64,000 bases of DNA from Akkermansia sp. (GCA_017472085.1 JAFUQZ010000021.1:52078-116077); one strand, 5' to 3'. Shown: positions 15,383-25,441, numbered from the stretch's first letter. The notes: generated from the letters alone by a model not told the origin. Numbers and translations are program-made.

Positions 15383-17608
15383 TTACTTTTTCAGCGCCTC
15401 GACAGCTGTTTTGTAGCAGAGCGGGTAATCAAGCTTGCCGTTGGCCAGCTCCGGGATGGAGGGGACGGGAAGGATGCGATCCGGACACCAGAGGGCGGGG
15501 TAGCCTTCGTTCATGATGCCGTAGCGGATGGTGATGAGGTCGTGCGGGTGCGAGATTTTGTGCACTGTGGATAGCAGGATGAGCTTTTCTCCCTTGGCAG
15601 AGTCCGGCACTCCGACCACGGCGATGCGGCGGGCGGGTTCACCGGAGGCGGAAGGCTTGATTTTGAGGACACGGGTGAGCACCTGTTCCACGTGCTCGTG
15701 GGATATCATCTCGCCGCCGATTTTGGAGAATCGGGTGCGGCGTCCCAGAATGGTCAACATGCCATCGGCATCCAGCTTGCCGATATCGCCGGTGCAGAAC
15801 CAGGCCCCGCGGGTGCGTTCGCGGGTGGCATCCTCATCCTCCAGATAGGCTTTCAGGATGGAGGGGCCCTTGAGCCAAATCATACCCGCCGTTCCGAGGG
15901 GTTGAATCTGGTCCTCGCGGGTGGCATCCATGATCCGCACGGCGACGCCGGGCAGGGGGGCTCCCACGCTGCCGCCACGCGCAGAGGGGATGGAGCTCTC
16001 GCCCTCCGGAGAGATGGGAGCCGGGAGGTTGACGGAAACAACAGGGGAAGCCTCCGTTAGTCCGTACCCTTCCAGCAGGTTGAGCCTGAATCGCTGACGA
16101 GCCTCTGCTGCCAGATCCGGGGAAAGCCGCTCCGCGCCGGTGATGAAATAATCCAGCGTTTCGAAGGTCTCCGGTGTGGCCAGGTGAAACATGTGACGCG
16201 CCAAGGTGGGTGTGGCCACGGTGAGGCGTACCTTATACCGGCGAATGAGCTCACAGAGACGCCGGGCAGCCAGCGGGCTGGGGTAGGTGACCATGTCGTA
16301 GCCGTAGACCAGGGGCATGAGCATGCCGATAGTCAGCCCGAAGGAATGGAAGATGGGCAGAGAGGAGAGGAAGCGGTCACCGATGGTGAGGTCGATACGG
16401 CTCTGCGACATGACGAGGTTGGCCGTCAGCATGCGGTGGGTGAGGGGAACACTCTTGATAGTGCCGGAGGAACCGCTGGTAAAGAGAATGGCTGCTTCGG
16501 CATCCGGGGTGGGGGTGTCCGGCAGGCGGAGGCGCTTCGCAATCTGCTCCGGCGTGAGCATGCGCAGCAGCATGCGCCACAGACTCAGGCGGCTGCCGCT
16601 CATGTCGGCCAGCTCCTGCTCGATGAAGATGAGGTCGCGGGTGCGCGGCCAGGGGAAGCCCTGCAACTTGGTGACAAAGCGTTCCTCTGTGATGAAACGG
16701 GTGATGCCCGCTTTCTTCACCATGTCGCGAAATACCGGTGCCGGGGCGTTGAAATTGATGTTGACCGGGGAAATGCCGCCCAGGATGCAGGCTGCGTTGG
16801 CAATGGCTGCCAGCTTGCCCGGGGGCAGGATAATGCCCAGTCTGCGGTGGGTAGTGTGGCGCCGCAGCAGCCGGGAGAGCCGGAAGGCATACACCAGCAA
16901 ATCATGGTGGGTCAGTTCCGAATCGTCAATGCCGTCGATGATGCAGGCCTCCGGGTGCGTTTTCAGGGCGCTGACGAGCAGGTGGGGCAGGGAAGCTGTC
17001 TCGATGACGCTGTGGCGGTTCAACAAATCTGCGGAGGCTTCCAGCCAGGCACTCAGCACGCGGGAGCTCTGGGCCGGGCCGGGCTTGACGGGCGGCAGAA
17101 TGCGCAGGTGGGTTGAATCGCAGGGGGCTGCGGTGCAGATGGTGTCATCCGGGCTGTCATGGAACATACCGCAGAATACGGGAAGCGCCGGAATGGGAGA
17201 ATTGTCGAAAAAAGTCAGCAGCTCTGCCGGATAATCGCTGAGGGTGCCCCGCAGCTGTGCCGGCCGCCCCGGCAGGAGGATGATATAGCGGCGCTCTGCT
17301 GCAAAAGGCCGCAGGCGCTCCACGACCTGTGCCTGTGTCTGGCGGCGGGTGGAAAACATCAGGCCGGAAGCACGCGTTTTCTGCAGGTACTCCATGATAG
17401 CCGGCTCCGGCGGCAGTTCATTCTGCACGAGCCAGGATACCCGCCCCGGGCCTCCCAGAGCCTTTTCCAGCTCTTGCATGATGGCGGCATTAACGCGGTT
17501 CGGCAGTACCAGAACCGATTGTTCCGGGATATTGCCGCTACCCTCTGTCACCATTTCTTGCATGTCCGTCACGCGGATATTATTACCATGCGTCGGGGAA
17601 TGTGTCAA
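15383..17608 (-). CDS. AMP-dependent acyl-CoA/acyl-ACP synthetase (Aas-like)
   Basis: ANL-superfamily enzyme that activates a fatty acid through an acyl-adenylate. About 200 N-terminal residues of uncertain fold precede the adenylating domain, which shows FTSGSSGTIKSVPLTHR (P-loop-like A3), GYGLTEASPVVSVN (A5), WFCTGDIGKLDADGMLTILGRRTRFSKIGGE (A7/A8). The size (741) and order resemble Aas-type lysophospholipid acyltransferase/acyl-ACP synthetases, but I cannot see a clear acyltransferase HxxxxD, so the N-terminal part may be degenerate. A TTG start at 17608 overlaps the ribE stop; an ATG at 17563 is the alternative. It forms an operon with ribE. Confidence 0.82.
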   Translation of the reverse strand: MTHSPTHGNNIRVTDMQEMVTEGSGNIPEQSVLVLPNRVNAAIMQELEKALGGPGRVSWLVQNELPPEPAIMEYLQKTRASGLMFSTRRQTQAQVVERLRPFAAERRYIILLPGRPAQLRGTLSDYPAELLTFFDNSPIPALPVFCGMFHDSPDDTICTAAPCDSTHLRILPPVKPGPAQSSRVLSAWLEASADLLNRHSVIETASLPHLLVSALKTHPEACIIDGIDDSELTHHDLLVYAFRLSRLLRRHTTHRRLGIILPPGKLAAIANAACILGGISPVNINFNAPAPVFRDMVKKAGITRFITEERFVTKLQGFPWPRTRDLIFIEQELADMSGSRLSLWRMLLRMLTPEQIAKRLRLPDTPTPDAEAAILFTSGSSGTIKSVPLTHRMLTANLVMSQSRIDLTIGDRFLSSLPIFHSFGLTIGMLMPLVYGYDMVTYPSPLAARRLCELIRRYKVRLTVATPTLARHMFHLATPETFETLDYFITGAERLSPDLAAEARQRFRLNLLEGYGLTEASPVVSVNLPAPISPEGESSIPSARGGSVGAPLPGVAVRIMDATREDQIQPLGTAGMIWLKGPSILKAYLEDEDATRERTRGAWFCTGDIGKLDADGMLTILGRRTRFSKIGGEMISHEHVEQVLTRVLKIKPSASGEPARRIAVVGVPDSAKGEKLILLSTVHKISHPHDLITIRYGIMNEGYPALWCPDRILPVPSIPELANGKLDYPLCYKTAVEALKK

Positions 17609-18201
17609 GAGCGCGGCACATGCAGCCGTTCAATGTACTTGGCAATCATGTCCACCTCGATGTCCGTGATGCTGCCGGGGGCATAGGTGTGCATGATGGT
17701 GCGCTGCCAGGTGTGCGGCGTAATCCAGAACTCCAGCACATCCTCCTCCGGGATGGAGGCAATGGTGAGTGATACGCCGTCTATGGCGATGCTGCCTTTG
17801 TCGATGGTGTAGCGCATGTAATCCTTCGGGATGCGGATGCGCACCATGTGGTCCTGCCCCACGGGAGTGATGGAGATGACCTCGCCAACGGTGTCCACAT
17901 GACCCATGACGAAATGCCCGCCGAAGCGGCCGCCGCCGCCCATGGCTCGCTCCAGATTGCAGAGGGAGCCGGGTTTAAGGTGTCCGAGCGAGGTGACGCG
18001 CATGGTCTGGGTGAGCAGGTCGAACTCCACCCTGTTTCCCCCCGGCAGTCTGTCCACCGTCAGACAGCAGCCGTTCACCGCCACGGAATCGCCCAATGCC
18101 AGCTCTGCGGCAAAGGGAATGTCAATGGCACAGCGTGCTCCGCTTTCAACAGGCTGCAGCTCCAGTACCCGTCCTGTGCATTCCACTAATCCGGTAAACA
18201 T
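17605..18201 (-). CDS. ribE: Riboflavin synthase, alpha chain
   Basis: Dismutates two 6,7-dimethyl-8-ribityllumazines to riboflavin, the last step of vitamin B2 synthesis. The 198 residues hold two tandem lumazine-binding barrels: MFTGLVECTGRV at the start and NLERAMGGGGRFGGHFVMGHVDTVG in the middle, each with its own VNGCCLTVD / IDGVSLTIAS substrate loop. It lies between the antiporter gene (12 nt upstream) and the acyl synthetase (4-nt overlap), in one minus-strand operon. Confidence 0.96.
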   Translation of the reverse strand: MFTGLVECTGRVLELQPVESGARCAIDIPFAAELALGDSVAVNGCCLTVDRLPGGNRVEFDLLTQTMRVTSLGHLKPGSLCNLERAMGGGGRFGGHFVMGHVDTVGEVISITPVGQDHMVRIRIPKDYMRYTIDKGSIAIDGVSLTIASIPEEDVLEFWITPHTWQRTIMHTYAPGSITDIEVDMIAKYIERLHVPRS

Positions 18202-18213
18202 AGAGCCCTCCTG

Positions 18214-20115
18214 TCAGCGAATGAAGTTGAAGATGAGGAAGATGAGCACCGTGGGGCCGATGGCCCACAGGAAGAGCTTCAGGGCGCTGATACCCTTGAA
18301 GTACTTGCCCAGGATGGCCTGCCCCGCCGGGTTGGGAGCGTTGGCAATGACGGTGAGACCGCCGCCGGTCACGGCACCCGCCACGATGGCGTAGCGAATT
18401 TCCTCCGGCAGGTTGGGTACGGTGCTGGACAGGAACGTGACGGAGGCATTGTCGTTGAACGCCGTCAGGATGCTGGCCAGACCCATGGTGGTGGCAGCTC
18501 CCAGCTCCGCGAGTGCCTGCAGCACCGGTTGCATCCACCAGCCCTGGCAGCCGCCCAGAATCAGCAGCCCTGCCAGGAAGAAGGCCACCAGCAGCGGCAC
18601 TTTGATGGAGAAGGCATTCTGGTACTGCGGTGTGGCCATGGTGAAGCCCAGGAAGAAGAGGAAGCCGCCGATGAAGATGGCCGGATGGTGGGCGAAATAA
18701 ACCGTCCAGGCCAGGAAGAAGATGGACACGCCGTATACCCAGGGCGGGATGACATCCTGGCGGTCTTCCCAGGTGGTGGGGACGGAGCCGTCAAAGGCGC
18801 TGTTGATGCGCTGTACTTCCTCCAGACGCCGGAATTCTTTCTTGAAGATGATGAAATAGGTGATGTTGGAGAGGAAGATGCCCAGCATGGCTTTCCAGCC
18901 GAATGCGGTGAACATGTGCGCCATGTCCCAGTCCCATTTGCCGGCCACCATCACAATGGGCGGCGCGGCAAAGTGAGTGAGCGTGCCGCCCACGGACACA
19001 TTCACGAAGAGCAGGGCGATGGTGGCATAGCGCAGGCTCATGCTCGGCTTGAGCTGGTAGAACTTCTTGGAGAGCAGGATGGCAGCCAGGGTCATGGCGG
19101 CAGGCTCCGTGATGAATGACCCCAGCAGCGGAGCGATGCACAGCACGGAGAGCCACCAGGCGGCAGGCGTTCCCTTGCCGATGGAGGCGCCGAACTTCAG
19201 CGTGTTCTCCGCCAGGCGGTAAATCGGGCGGGAGGAGGCAATCACCATGATGACCGCCACGAACAGGGGCTCAGTGAAGCTGGTGTCGCGGTCAATGTAG
19301 AGCAGAAAGTCCTCCATGGAGTAGTAGTGATTGCAAATGAAAGCGAACGGAATAATCCACAGCCCGAATACCACTTCCACCTCACCCAGGAAATGGCAGA
19401 GGGTGGAGGCGAAGGAGACGGGCATGCGCTGCTCCGGGTGCAGGATGCGGAATTTTTCCTCCTTGAGTTTCTGGCGGTGCTCCTGTTCCAGATGGTGAGC
19501 CAGCTGCTGGAACTTCGGGGCAATGAAAGTGTGCAGAATGGCCAGCACAAAGATGAGCGTGGCGGCCAGGTTGAACGGGTCAACGTCCACGCGGTGTTTC
19601 AGTTTGGCCCAGAGCCCCATGCCTTTTTCCGCCGGGGCATACACCTTCAGCGGGATGGGAAAACGGCTGTACTGCGGGTTGCCGTTGGTGTAGTGGTGTG
19701 TCCAGGCGGGGAAAGGACCGTCCGGGCTGATGTTGTGGGTCACCTCCCCGCAGTCCGGGCAGGGCCACAGATTCATCGGCGGGCGGAATCCCTCTTTCAG
19801 ACGGGCGTGCTCCAGCACGCTGTGCCCGTCATAGGCATGGTGGTCTGCCTGGAGATATTCTCTCATCCCCTGCACACTGGTGGCGCCGGAGGCCCAGAGC
19901 AGGGCGTCGCGCGTCTTTTTTGGCAGGTTCAGAGAATCAATAATCTGTTCTTTTTCCCGGACATCCTGCTGAATTTTCTCAAGAGAGAGCGGGGTAACAT
20001 GATTTTCAGCTGTGGCGGGCACGTCTGTTGCCGGTGCAGTCGATTCCTGTCCGAATGCCAGGCCATACAAGCATATTGCGCCGAAAAGTACAGATTGGAA
20101 AAGTGTTCTGAACAT
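18214..20115 (-). CDS. Putative Na+/H+ antiporter (Na_H_antiport_3-like)
   Basis: Large membrane protein of 633 residues. An N-terminal signal sequence and a periplasmic or soluble segment (about 20-150) with CPDCGEVTHN precede about ten hydrophobic helices. Loop sequences such as FITEPAAMTLAAILL, GGTLTHFAAPPIVMVA and LTAFNDNASVTFL contain the acidic and Asn residues typical of ion-coupled antiporters of the ArsB/NhaD superfamily. I chose the ATG at 20115 because it gives the hydrophobic leader and follows a TATAAT box by 19 nt. First gene of the antiporter-ribE-acyl synthetase operon. Confidence 0.75.
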   Translation of the reverse strand: MFRTLFQSVLFGAICLYGLAFGQESTAPATDVPATAENHVTPLSLEKIQQDVREKEQIIDSLNLPKKTRDALLWASGATSVQGMREYLQADHHAYDGHSVLEHARLKEGFRPPMNLWPCPDCGEVTHNISPDGPFPAWTHHYTNGNPQYSRFPIPLKVYAPAEKGMGLWAKLKHRVDVDPFNLAATLIFVLAILHTFIAPKFQQLAHHLEQEHRQKLKEEKFRILHPEQRMPVSFASTLCHFLGEVEVVFGLWIIPFAFICNHYYSMEDFLLYIDRDTSFTEPLFVAVIMVIASSRPIYRLAENTLKFGASIGKGTPAAWWLSVLCIAPLLGSFITEPAAMTLAAILLSKKFYQLKPSMSLRYATIALLFVNVSVGGTLTHFAAPPIVMVAGKWDWDMAHMFTAFGWKAMLGIFLSNITYFIIFKKEFRRLEEVQRINSAFDGSVPTTWEDRQDVIPPWVYGVSIFFLAWTVYFAHHPAIFIGGFLFFLGFTMATPQYQNAFSIKVPLLVAFFLAGLLILGGCQGWWMQPVLQALAELGAATTMGLASILTAFNDNASVTFLSSTVPNLPEEIRYAIVAGAVTGGGLTVIANAPNPAGQAILGKYFKGISALKLFLWAIGPTVLIFLIFNFIR

Positions 20116-20134
20116 GGTTTCGAGATGATACCGG

Positions 20135-20140
20135 ATTATA
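20135..20140 (-). promoter_or_regulatory. -10 box upstream of the antiporter operon
   Basis: Perfect TATAAT on the minus strand, 19 nt before the ATG at 20115. No convincing -35 at the standard distance, so activator dependence is possible. Confidence 0.45.
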
Positions 20141-20227
20141 CTATCACAGAGAGCCTGCTTTGGCGAGTTCAAAATGCCGTCATTTTCACCGGATTGCGGC
20201 ATGGTTGGACGTGATGAGTTTTTCTGC

Positions 20228-20256
20228 TTGATTTCGTGGGGTAGGCTTGCTAATAT
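20228..20256 (+). promoter_or_regulatory. Promoter of the 20.3-23.1 kb operon
   Basis: TTGATT (20228-20233), 17-nt spacer, TAATAT (20251-20256), 20 nt before the ATG at 20277. It diverges from the antiporter promoter. Confidence 0.6.
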
Positions 20257-20276
20257 CATCGGGTAAGATAGAAGTC

Positions 20277-21068
20277 ATGAAAATCGCTACATTTGTTGCC
20301 TGTTGTGCCGCCATGTTGGTGGCTGCCCCGTTGCACGCCCAGAGTCGGGGAGGTTCTGCTGATGCGCTCAAGGAAGATGTTGCTCCCAAGTCCGGGGTGC
20401 GTTTCGTTATTTGTTCTCCCTCCAATGCTCAGCTTCCTTCTCCTCTGTACTACAAGGCCGGCAAGGAGTTCAAAACGGTGAACATCAGCAGCCGTATTCC
20501 CAGTCGCCGCATTCGTCCCGAGGGTGGCAAGGTGGAATTCTGGGATGAGGATCCGGGAGAGGCCGCTGCCGCCGAAAAGGGTAAGGAAAAGGGTGGCAAG
20601 AAGAAAATGCCGGAGCCCGTACTGTCTGTCCCGGTACCGTCAGGCAGCGGAAAGATGCTCTGCATCGTTGTGCCGGGCAAGGAAGTTTCCCGGACGCAGA
20701 CGTATTTCCTGAAAGAGAGTGATTTTCCGAAGAAAGGAATGCACATCATCAACTTCTCTTCCTATCCTCTCAAGATGATTACCTCGGACAAGGGAGATTT
20801 CTCTGATTCGGTGGAAAAGACCATCGGCGTGTTCCGTCGGGATGAGGGTATCTCTGCCAACAATACCTGGTCCTACGTGGGTGAGGAAGTGGGCAAGAGC
20901 GTGGCCTTTGCTCTCATGTACAAGGATAAGGATGCCAAGGAGTTCAAGCGTCTCAAGGCATCCATGTTCTCCATTTCCGGCCGGCAGGCCCAGATTAACA
21001 TGGTGGTGAAGGATGCTTCCCGCAATGCTCCCAAGCTGTTATCCATTCAGCTGATGGAGGATAAGTAA
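20277..21068 (+). CDS. Secreted protein of unknown function, 263 residues
   Basis: I do not recognise the family. A signal peptide (MKIATFVACCAAMLVAAPLHAQ) is followed by a domain with many beta-prone segments (GVRFVICSPSNAQLPSPLYYKAGKEF), a Lys/Glu/Gly-rich low-complexity loop (about residues 90-115) and a C-terminal beta-rich part. It should be periplasmic or exported. It is the first gene of a plus-strand run that continues with the sugar kinase only 24 nt later, so a link to envelope or sugar handling is possible but not shown. Confidence 0.75.
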   Translation: MKIATFVACCAAMLVAAPLHAQSRGGSADALKEDVAPKSGVRFVICSPSNAQLPSPLYYKAGKEFKTVNISSRIPSRRIRPEGGKVEFWDEDPGEAAAAEKGKEKGGKKKMPEPVLSVPVPSGSGKMLCIVVPGKEVSRTQTYFLKESDFPKKGMHIINFSSYPLKMITSDKGDFSDSVEKTIGVFRRDEGISANNTWSYVGEEVGKSVAFALMYKDKDAKEFKRLKASMFSISGRQAQINMVVKDASRNAPKLLSIQLMEDK

Positions 21069-21092
21069 CATCATAAAAATCTCTCTCCGATT

Positions 21093-22262
21093 ATGCCTCA
21101 CAGTAAGCATGCAACAGGTGCCGTTGCTGAGCGTATTGCCCGTATCGGAAATCAGTTTGCCATCAGCGGAGATTTCCTGTACGGCGAGGAGCTCTGCAAC
21201 GGACATATCAATACGACGTATCGAGCCTGTTATCGTTCGGAGGATGGGCTGGAGGAGCGCTATATCCTGCAGCGCATCAATGACTACGTGTTCAAAGAAC
21301 CGGCACAGGTGATGCGGAATGTGGAAAAGGTCACACGCCACATCACCTGGAAACTCATGCGGCGGCGCGGGCGCTGCAATGCCGGGCAGATTCTCACCCT
21401 GTATCCGGCACGTGGAGGCCGCAGCTATATCGTGCTGCCGGACGAGGGTGGCATGTGGCGGTGCTACAACAACATTGAGGGGACTCACACCTACGATGTG
21501 GTGGAGAATACCCGCCAGGCATACCAGGCCGGTTATGCTTTCGGTTCTTTCCAGGAACTGGTCAGCGATATGAACCCGGACGATATCAAGGAGTCCATTC
21601 CCGATTTCCACAATACAGCCAAGCGTTATGAAAAACTTCTGGGAAGCGTGGCGGCAGATGTGAAAGGGCGCGCTGCTGATTGTCAGGCAGAGCTGGAACT
21701 GCTGGCCGGCTGGGCGGATCGTTACAGCAAACTGACGGATATGCAGGCCCGTGGGGAAATCCCTACCCGCATCACACACAATGATACCAAAATCAACAAC
21801 GTGATGCTGGATGAGGAGTCTGACCAGGCGGTGTGTGTCATTGACCTGGACACGGTCATGCCGGGGCTCTCCCTCTATGACTTTGGCGACATGGTGCGCA
21901 CGGCCACCTGCGAGGCAGAGGAAGATGAGAAGGACCTCAGCAAAGTGAAGCTGGAAATGCCGTTCTTTGAATCTCTGGCCGAGGGGTATCTGGATGCAAC
22001 CAACGAGTTCCTGACACAGAGTGAGATTGATAATCTGGCTTTTGCCGGATGGCTGATTACCACGGAAATCGGTATCCGCTTCCTGACGGATTATCTGGAC
22101 GGCGATTTATATTTCCGCACGGAATACCCGGAGCATAACCTCGTGCGTGCCCGTAACCAGCTGAAGCTGGCGCAGAGTATTGACGAGAAGCTGCCGCGCA
22201 TGCAGCGCTATATTAACCGATTGATTAAATCCTACAAGACCCAGTATAAAAAAGCGCGATGA
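21093..22262 (+). CDS. Phosphotransferase-family kinase, N-acetylhexosamine 1-kinase (NahK)-like
   Basis: Cytosolic kinase of the APH/choline-kinase fold, 389 residues. The Brenner-type catalytic motif reads ITHNDTKINNVMLDEES (catalytic Asp) and the metal-binding motif VIDLDTVMPGLSLYDFGD; this HNDTKxNNV...DLDTVMPG wording is what I know from NahK, which phosphorylates GlcNAc/GalNAc at C1 in the galacto-/lacto-N-biose pathway. That would fit a mucin-sugar forager with GH29 and GH-D glycosidases nearby. The substrate assignment is inference; the kinase fold is secure. It overlaps the next gene by 4 nt. Confidence 0.8.
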   Translation: MPHSKHATGAVAERIARIGNQFAISGDFLYGEELCNGHINTTYRACYRSEDGLEERYILQRINDYVFKEPAQVMRNVEKVTRHITWKLMRRRGRCNAGQILTLYPARGGRSYIVLPDEGGMWRCYNNIEGTHTYDVVENTRQAYQAGYAFGSFQELVSDMNPDDIKESIPDFHNTAKRYEKLLGSVAADVKGRAADCQAELELLAGWADRYSKLTDMQARGEIPTRITHNDTKINNVMLDEESDQAVCVIDLDTVMPGLSLYDFGDMVRTATCEAEEDEKDLSKVKLEMPFFESLAEGYLDATNEFLTQSEIDNLAFAGWLITTEIGIRFLTDYLDGDLYFRTEYPEHNLVRARNQLKLAQSIDEKLPRMQRYINRLIKSYKTQYKKAR

Positions 22263-23143
22263 TGGCAAGCGCGTTCAGGCGGGGCTGCAAATTGGCAGCG
22301 ATGCTCCTGACAGGGAGTGTTGTGATGGCTGAGCCGTTGACTCCGACCGAGCTGGCCATGCAGGTGAAGCCCGCCCGGGTACAGGGCGGGCATCTCGCTT
22401 TCCGTACGGAGCATTGCCGGGTGCTGGTTCTGCAATCGGGGCATGACAGCATCTTGCTGGTGCTGCCGGAGGGGGTGGAGCATGCTGCGCGTGTGGCACG
22501 TGTGGCGGAGCGGCTTTCGGAGCTTCTCTTTGACCGGCAGGCGGATGAACCGCAGGTCATATCGCTCGGCGAGGGAAAGCTGGTGCTGTCAGCATCTCTC
22601 CGCCAACGGATGAAAGAGGCGGATTGTCTGAGCGGTTCCGGAGTACAGGCACTTGTTGCGTTGATATTGAGTGGAGAGTTCAATCAAGCCGCGTTGAATG
22701 AGCGTGGACGCCTGGTGCTGAGTTTTGAGAACGGAAGCGGTCTCGGTCTGCAATTTTATCCGGCGGTGGCCAGGCTTGACGTGTTGGAGATAGCGGGAAA
22801 GTTCTCCGGGCAACAGGATGCGTCTCGCATCGCCGAAGTGCTGGGTTATGGAGATTCGGCTTCCCGCAGCACCAGGGAGCGTCTGTCGCGCAATCTTCAG
22901 TGCCGGGTGTGGTTTTACAATTCGGATGATGAGGCCCTGATGGCCGAGCGCGGAGGCCGGATATACGTGGGGCAGCGGGATGCCGTGCGTAAACTGTTGG
23001 AGGGAGGGAAAGCCCCCCGGGCCATTCTGCGCCTGCCGGAGGAGATGGCCGCCCTGCCCAAGCCCGTTGTTCCTCCTCCGCCACCCATGCCCGGTGCAGC
23101 TGAGGCGCTGGAGGCGTATCTGAAGTATCTTCGTACTCTTTGA
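22259..23143 (+). CDS. Secreted protein of unknown function, 294 residues
   Basis: Starts with ATGATG overlapping the kinase stop, so it is translationally coupled. The N terminus (basic, then LAAMLLTGSVVMA) looks like a signal peptide. The rest is Leu/Val/Arg-rich without a motif I know; a Pro-rich stretch (VVPPPPPMPG) precedes a short C-terminal helix. A shared terminator with metK follows immediately. Confidence 0.7.
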   Translation: MMASAFRRGCKLAAMLLTGSVVMAEPLTPTELAMQVKPARVQGGHLAFRTEHCRVLVLQSGHDSILLVLPEGVEHAARVARVAERLSELLFDRQADEPQVISLGEGKLVLSASLRQRMKEADCLSGSGVQALVALILSGEFNQAALNERGRLVLSFENGSGLGLQFYPAVARLDVLEIAGKFSGQQDASRIAEVLGYGDSASRSTRERLSRNLQCRVWFYNSDDEALMAERGGRIYVGQRDAVRKLLEGGKAPRAILRLPEEMAALPKPVVPPPPPMPGAAEALEAYLKYLRTL

Positions 23144-23152
23144 ATGGTATAA

Positions 23153-23181
23153 AAAAGAGCCGCTGTTTCAGCGGCTCTTTT
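23153..23181. terminator. Bidirectional terminator between the kinase operon and metK
   Basis: Perfect 13-bp stem AAAAGAGCCGCTG/CAGCGGCTCTTTT with a TTT loop, A run on the left and T run on the right. It serves both convergent transcription units. Confidence 0.93.
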
Positions 23182-23203
23182 GATAAGGAGAGGGAATGAA
23201 GCG

Positions 23204-24382
23204 TTATTCGCCCTTGAGGATGCTCAGACGGGTGGGGTCGAGCTGTTCCCAGGGCAGCTCATCCTTGGCAAAGTGGCCGTAGTTGGTGGAGTCGCGGAAG
23301 ATGGGACGGCGCAGCCCCAGCACGCTTTCCATATCAGCCGGTTTGAAGGAGAATGCCTTCTTGATGCGCTCGATGATGACCTCATCGTCCACCGTGGCGG
23401 TGCCGTAGGTCTCCACATCTATCATGATGGAGACCGGGCTGGCCTTGCCGATGGCATAGGCCACCTGCAGCTCGCAGCGGTCTGCCAGACCGGCGGCCAC
23501 CACATGCTTGGCAACCCAGCGGCACATGTAGGCGCCGGAGCGGTCCACCTTGCTGCAGTCCTTGCCGGAGAAAGCGCCGCCGCCGTGGCGTCCCATGCCG
23601 CCGTAGGTATCCACGATGATTTTGCGGCCGGTGAGGCCGGAGTCGCCGTGCGGGCCGCCCACCACGAAGCGACCGGTGGGGTTGATGAAGTATTCCGTTT
23701 CCGGGGTAATCAGCTCTGCGGGCAGTACATCAATAATCAGCTGTCGGCAGTAGGCGCGGATGGTTTCGATATCCGCATCCTCCGTGTGCTGGGTGCTGAG
23801 CACCACATTGAGAATGCGCACAGGTTTGCCGTTTGCGCCATATTCCACGGCCACCTGGCTCTTGCTGTCCGGGCGCAGCCAGGCCACCTCGCCGGCGTGG
23901 CGGCGGCGAGCCAGTTCGCGCATGATGCGGTGGGAGAACATGATGGGAGCGGGCATCAGCTCCGGGGTCTCGTTAGAGGCATAGCCGAACATGATACCCT
24001 GGTCACCGGCGCCCTGTTCACAGCCGTCCTTACCCTCTGCGGCGCGGGCATCCACCCCCTGGGCGATATCCGGGCTCTGGGTGGAGAGGTAGTTGACCAC
24101 ATGCAGGGTCTCGGCATTGAATACATCATCGTCTGCTGCCGTGCGGTAGCCGATTTCATTCACCGTGTCGCGCACAATCTTCTCATAATCCAGCACGGCC
24201 TGGGTGGTGATTTCGCCGGCCAGTACCACATGGTTGTCCTTCACCAGAGTTTCGCAGGCCACGCGGCTGGACGGATCCTGCGCCAGGCAGGCGTCCACGA
24301 TGGAGTCCGAGATGAGGTCGGCCACTTTGTCAGGATGGCCTTCGCCCACGGATTCAGAGGTGAATATATGCAGGTGTTTCAT
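23204..24382 (-). CDS. metK: S-adenosylmethionine synthetase
   Basis: Makes S-adenosylmethionine from methionine and ATP. The 392 residues carry [20 protein letters not shown] (ATP/Mg site), the hexapeptide region [12 protein letters not shown], and [26 protein letters not shown] (P-loop-like), in the usual order and length. It is the last gene of a minus-strand operon with two paralogous U32-like proteins, 15 nt after the second of them. Confidence 0.97.
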   Translation of the reverse strand: MKHLHIFTSESVGEGHPDKVADLISDSIVDACLAQDPSSRVACETLVKDNHVVLAGEITTQAVLDYEKIVRDTVNEIGYRTAADDDVFNAETLHVVNYLSTQSPDIAQGVDARAAEGKDGCEQGAGDQGIMFGYASNETPELMPAPIMFSHRIMRELARRRHAGEVAWLRPDSKSQVAVEYGANGKPVRILNVVLSTQHTEDADIETIRAYCRQLIIDVLPAELITPETEYFINPTGRFVVGGPHGDSGLTGRKIIVDTYGGMGRHGGGAFSGKDCSKVDRSGAYMCRWVAKHVVAAGLADRCELQVAYAIGKASPVSIMIDVETYGTATVDDEVIIERIKKAFSFKPADMESVLGLRRPIFRDSTNYGHFAKDELPWEQLDPTRLSILKGE

Positions 24383-24397
24383 AATGTGATGCGGGGG

Positions 24398-25441
24398 TTA
24401 TTCGTAATTTGAAAAGGAAAAGCGCTTCAGCCCGCTGGGCAGGGTAAAGCTTGCTTTGCCGAACTCAGCCATGACGGATGTGGCAATGAGGGCGGCTTTG
24501 TTGGAAGTTTCCGGTGTGTCATTCTGGAGGCAGCGCAGGATATCCCACAGCAGGGTCATCTCATTGCGGAATTGGCTGCCACGGATAATGAAACTGCGGA
24601 ATCCGGCCCGGTGCAGTGCCTGTGCTTCGCTGCGGGTGAGGTTGCAGGTGGCTTTCTGTTGCAGAGAATGGGCGTTGATTATCCGGCAGGCAGTACGGGA
24701 GATGAGGTTGCTGCGTTGTGTCATCAGCTCCGGGTTATAGGGCTCTCGCCGCATCTGTGCCAGTAGCCGCAGGTGATCGCGCCGCACCGGACAGGTGCGC
24801 AGACAGGGGTCATTCATCACCACCTCAAACTTGCCCGCTTGTTCCAGGGCTTCGTAGATGGAGGGACGGGTGGCATCCGTGGGATGCAGCCGCACGCGGT
24901 CATAAACGGCAGCCAGTTTGTTGTACAGAGCCGGGGTGCGCTTGCCCATTTCTGCGGACAGCCGGTTATCGTGGCAGTATAGGGGTAATTTGGGGCAGAT
25001 GGTGCGAATGCGCGCGGCCATCTTGTCCGAGGCGACGCAGACGGCATTCTTGCGAATGCGGTCGCGGTTGTACAGCTCATGGACCAGCAGAGGGATGTAG
25101 GAGTCCTCCAGAAGTTCGTCCGGCAGGAAGGGATTGTCGAATACCAGGACAACACCCAGCCCCATCCGGGCGTATGTTTCCAGGGTGTTGGTGTAGTCAC
25201 TCAGCGGAATCGGTCGGCGCTGTGCCACCCAGTCCAGCGACCAGCTGCAGGGCATGACGCCTGCCACGTGAGAGACAGGGAATATGTTGCCGATTTGCAG
25301 CAGCGTCTTCAGGATGACCTGCAAGGAATGGTCAAAGCGAAAGGCGCCGCCCACAGTCCAGGAGGCCTGCGTCAGATAGTCGCCGCGCAGCCGGTCGAGC
25401 GCGGCGGCTATATTCGTCTGTTGTGCAGATTCCGTATTCAT
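24398..25441 (-). CDS. U32-like TIM-barrel protein B (paralogue of the upstream gene)
   Basis: A 347-residue soluble protein without signal peptide. It parallels its upstream neighbour in order: an alternating beta/alpha pattern, a segment with VRLHPTDATRP, the cysteine signature NDPCLRTCPVRRDHLRLL (about residues 210-228) and a final FRSFIIRGSQFRNE strand-loop. These features resemble peptidase U32 / UbiU-UbiV proteins, where a Cys cluster can hold an Fe-S centre and a late strand ends in a KxxGR motif. I infer a U32-type barrel. The two genes overlap by 4 nt and probably act as a heterodimer. Confidence 0.6.
   Translation of the reverse strand: MNTESAQQTNIAAALDRLRGDYLTQASWTVGGAFRFDHSLQVILKTLLQIGNIFPVSHVAGVMPCSWSLDWVAQRRPIPLSDYTNTLETYARMGLGVVLVFDNPFLPDELLEDSYIPLLVHELYNRDRIRKNAVCVASDKMAARIRTICPKLPLYCHDNRLSAEMGKRTPALYNKLAAVYDRVRLHPTDATRPSIYEALEQAGKFEVVMNDPCLRTCPVRRDHLRLLAQMRREPYNPELMTQRSNLISRTACRIINAHSLQQKATCNLTRSEAQALHRAGFRSFIIRGSQFRNEMTLLWDILRCLQNDTPETSNKAALIATSVMAEFGKASFTLPSGLKRFSFSNYE

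Noticed and set aside
15383..17563. Calling the acyl synthetase a full Aas fusion with an active acyltransferase
   Set aside because: No HxxxxD acyltransferase motif could be found in the N-terminal 200 residues.
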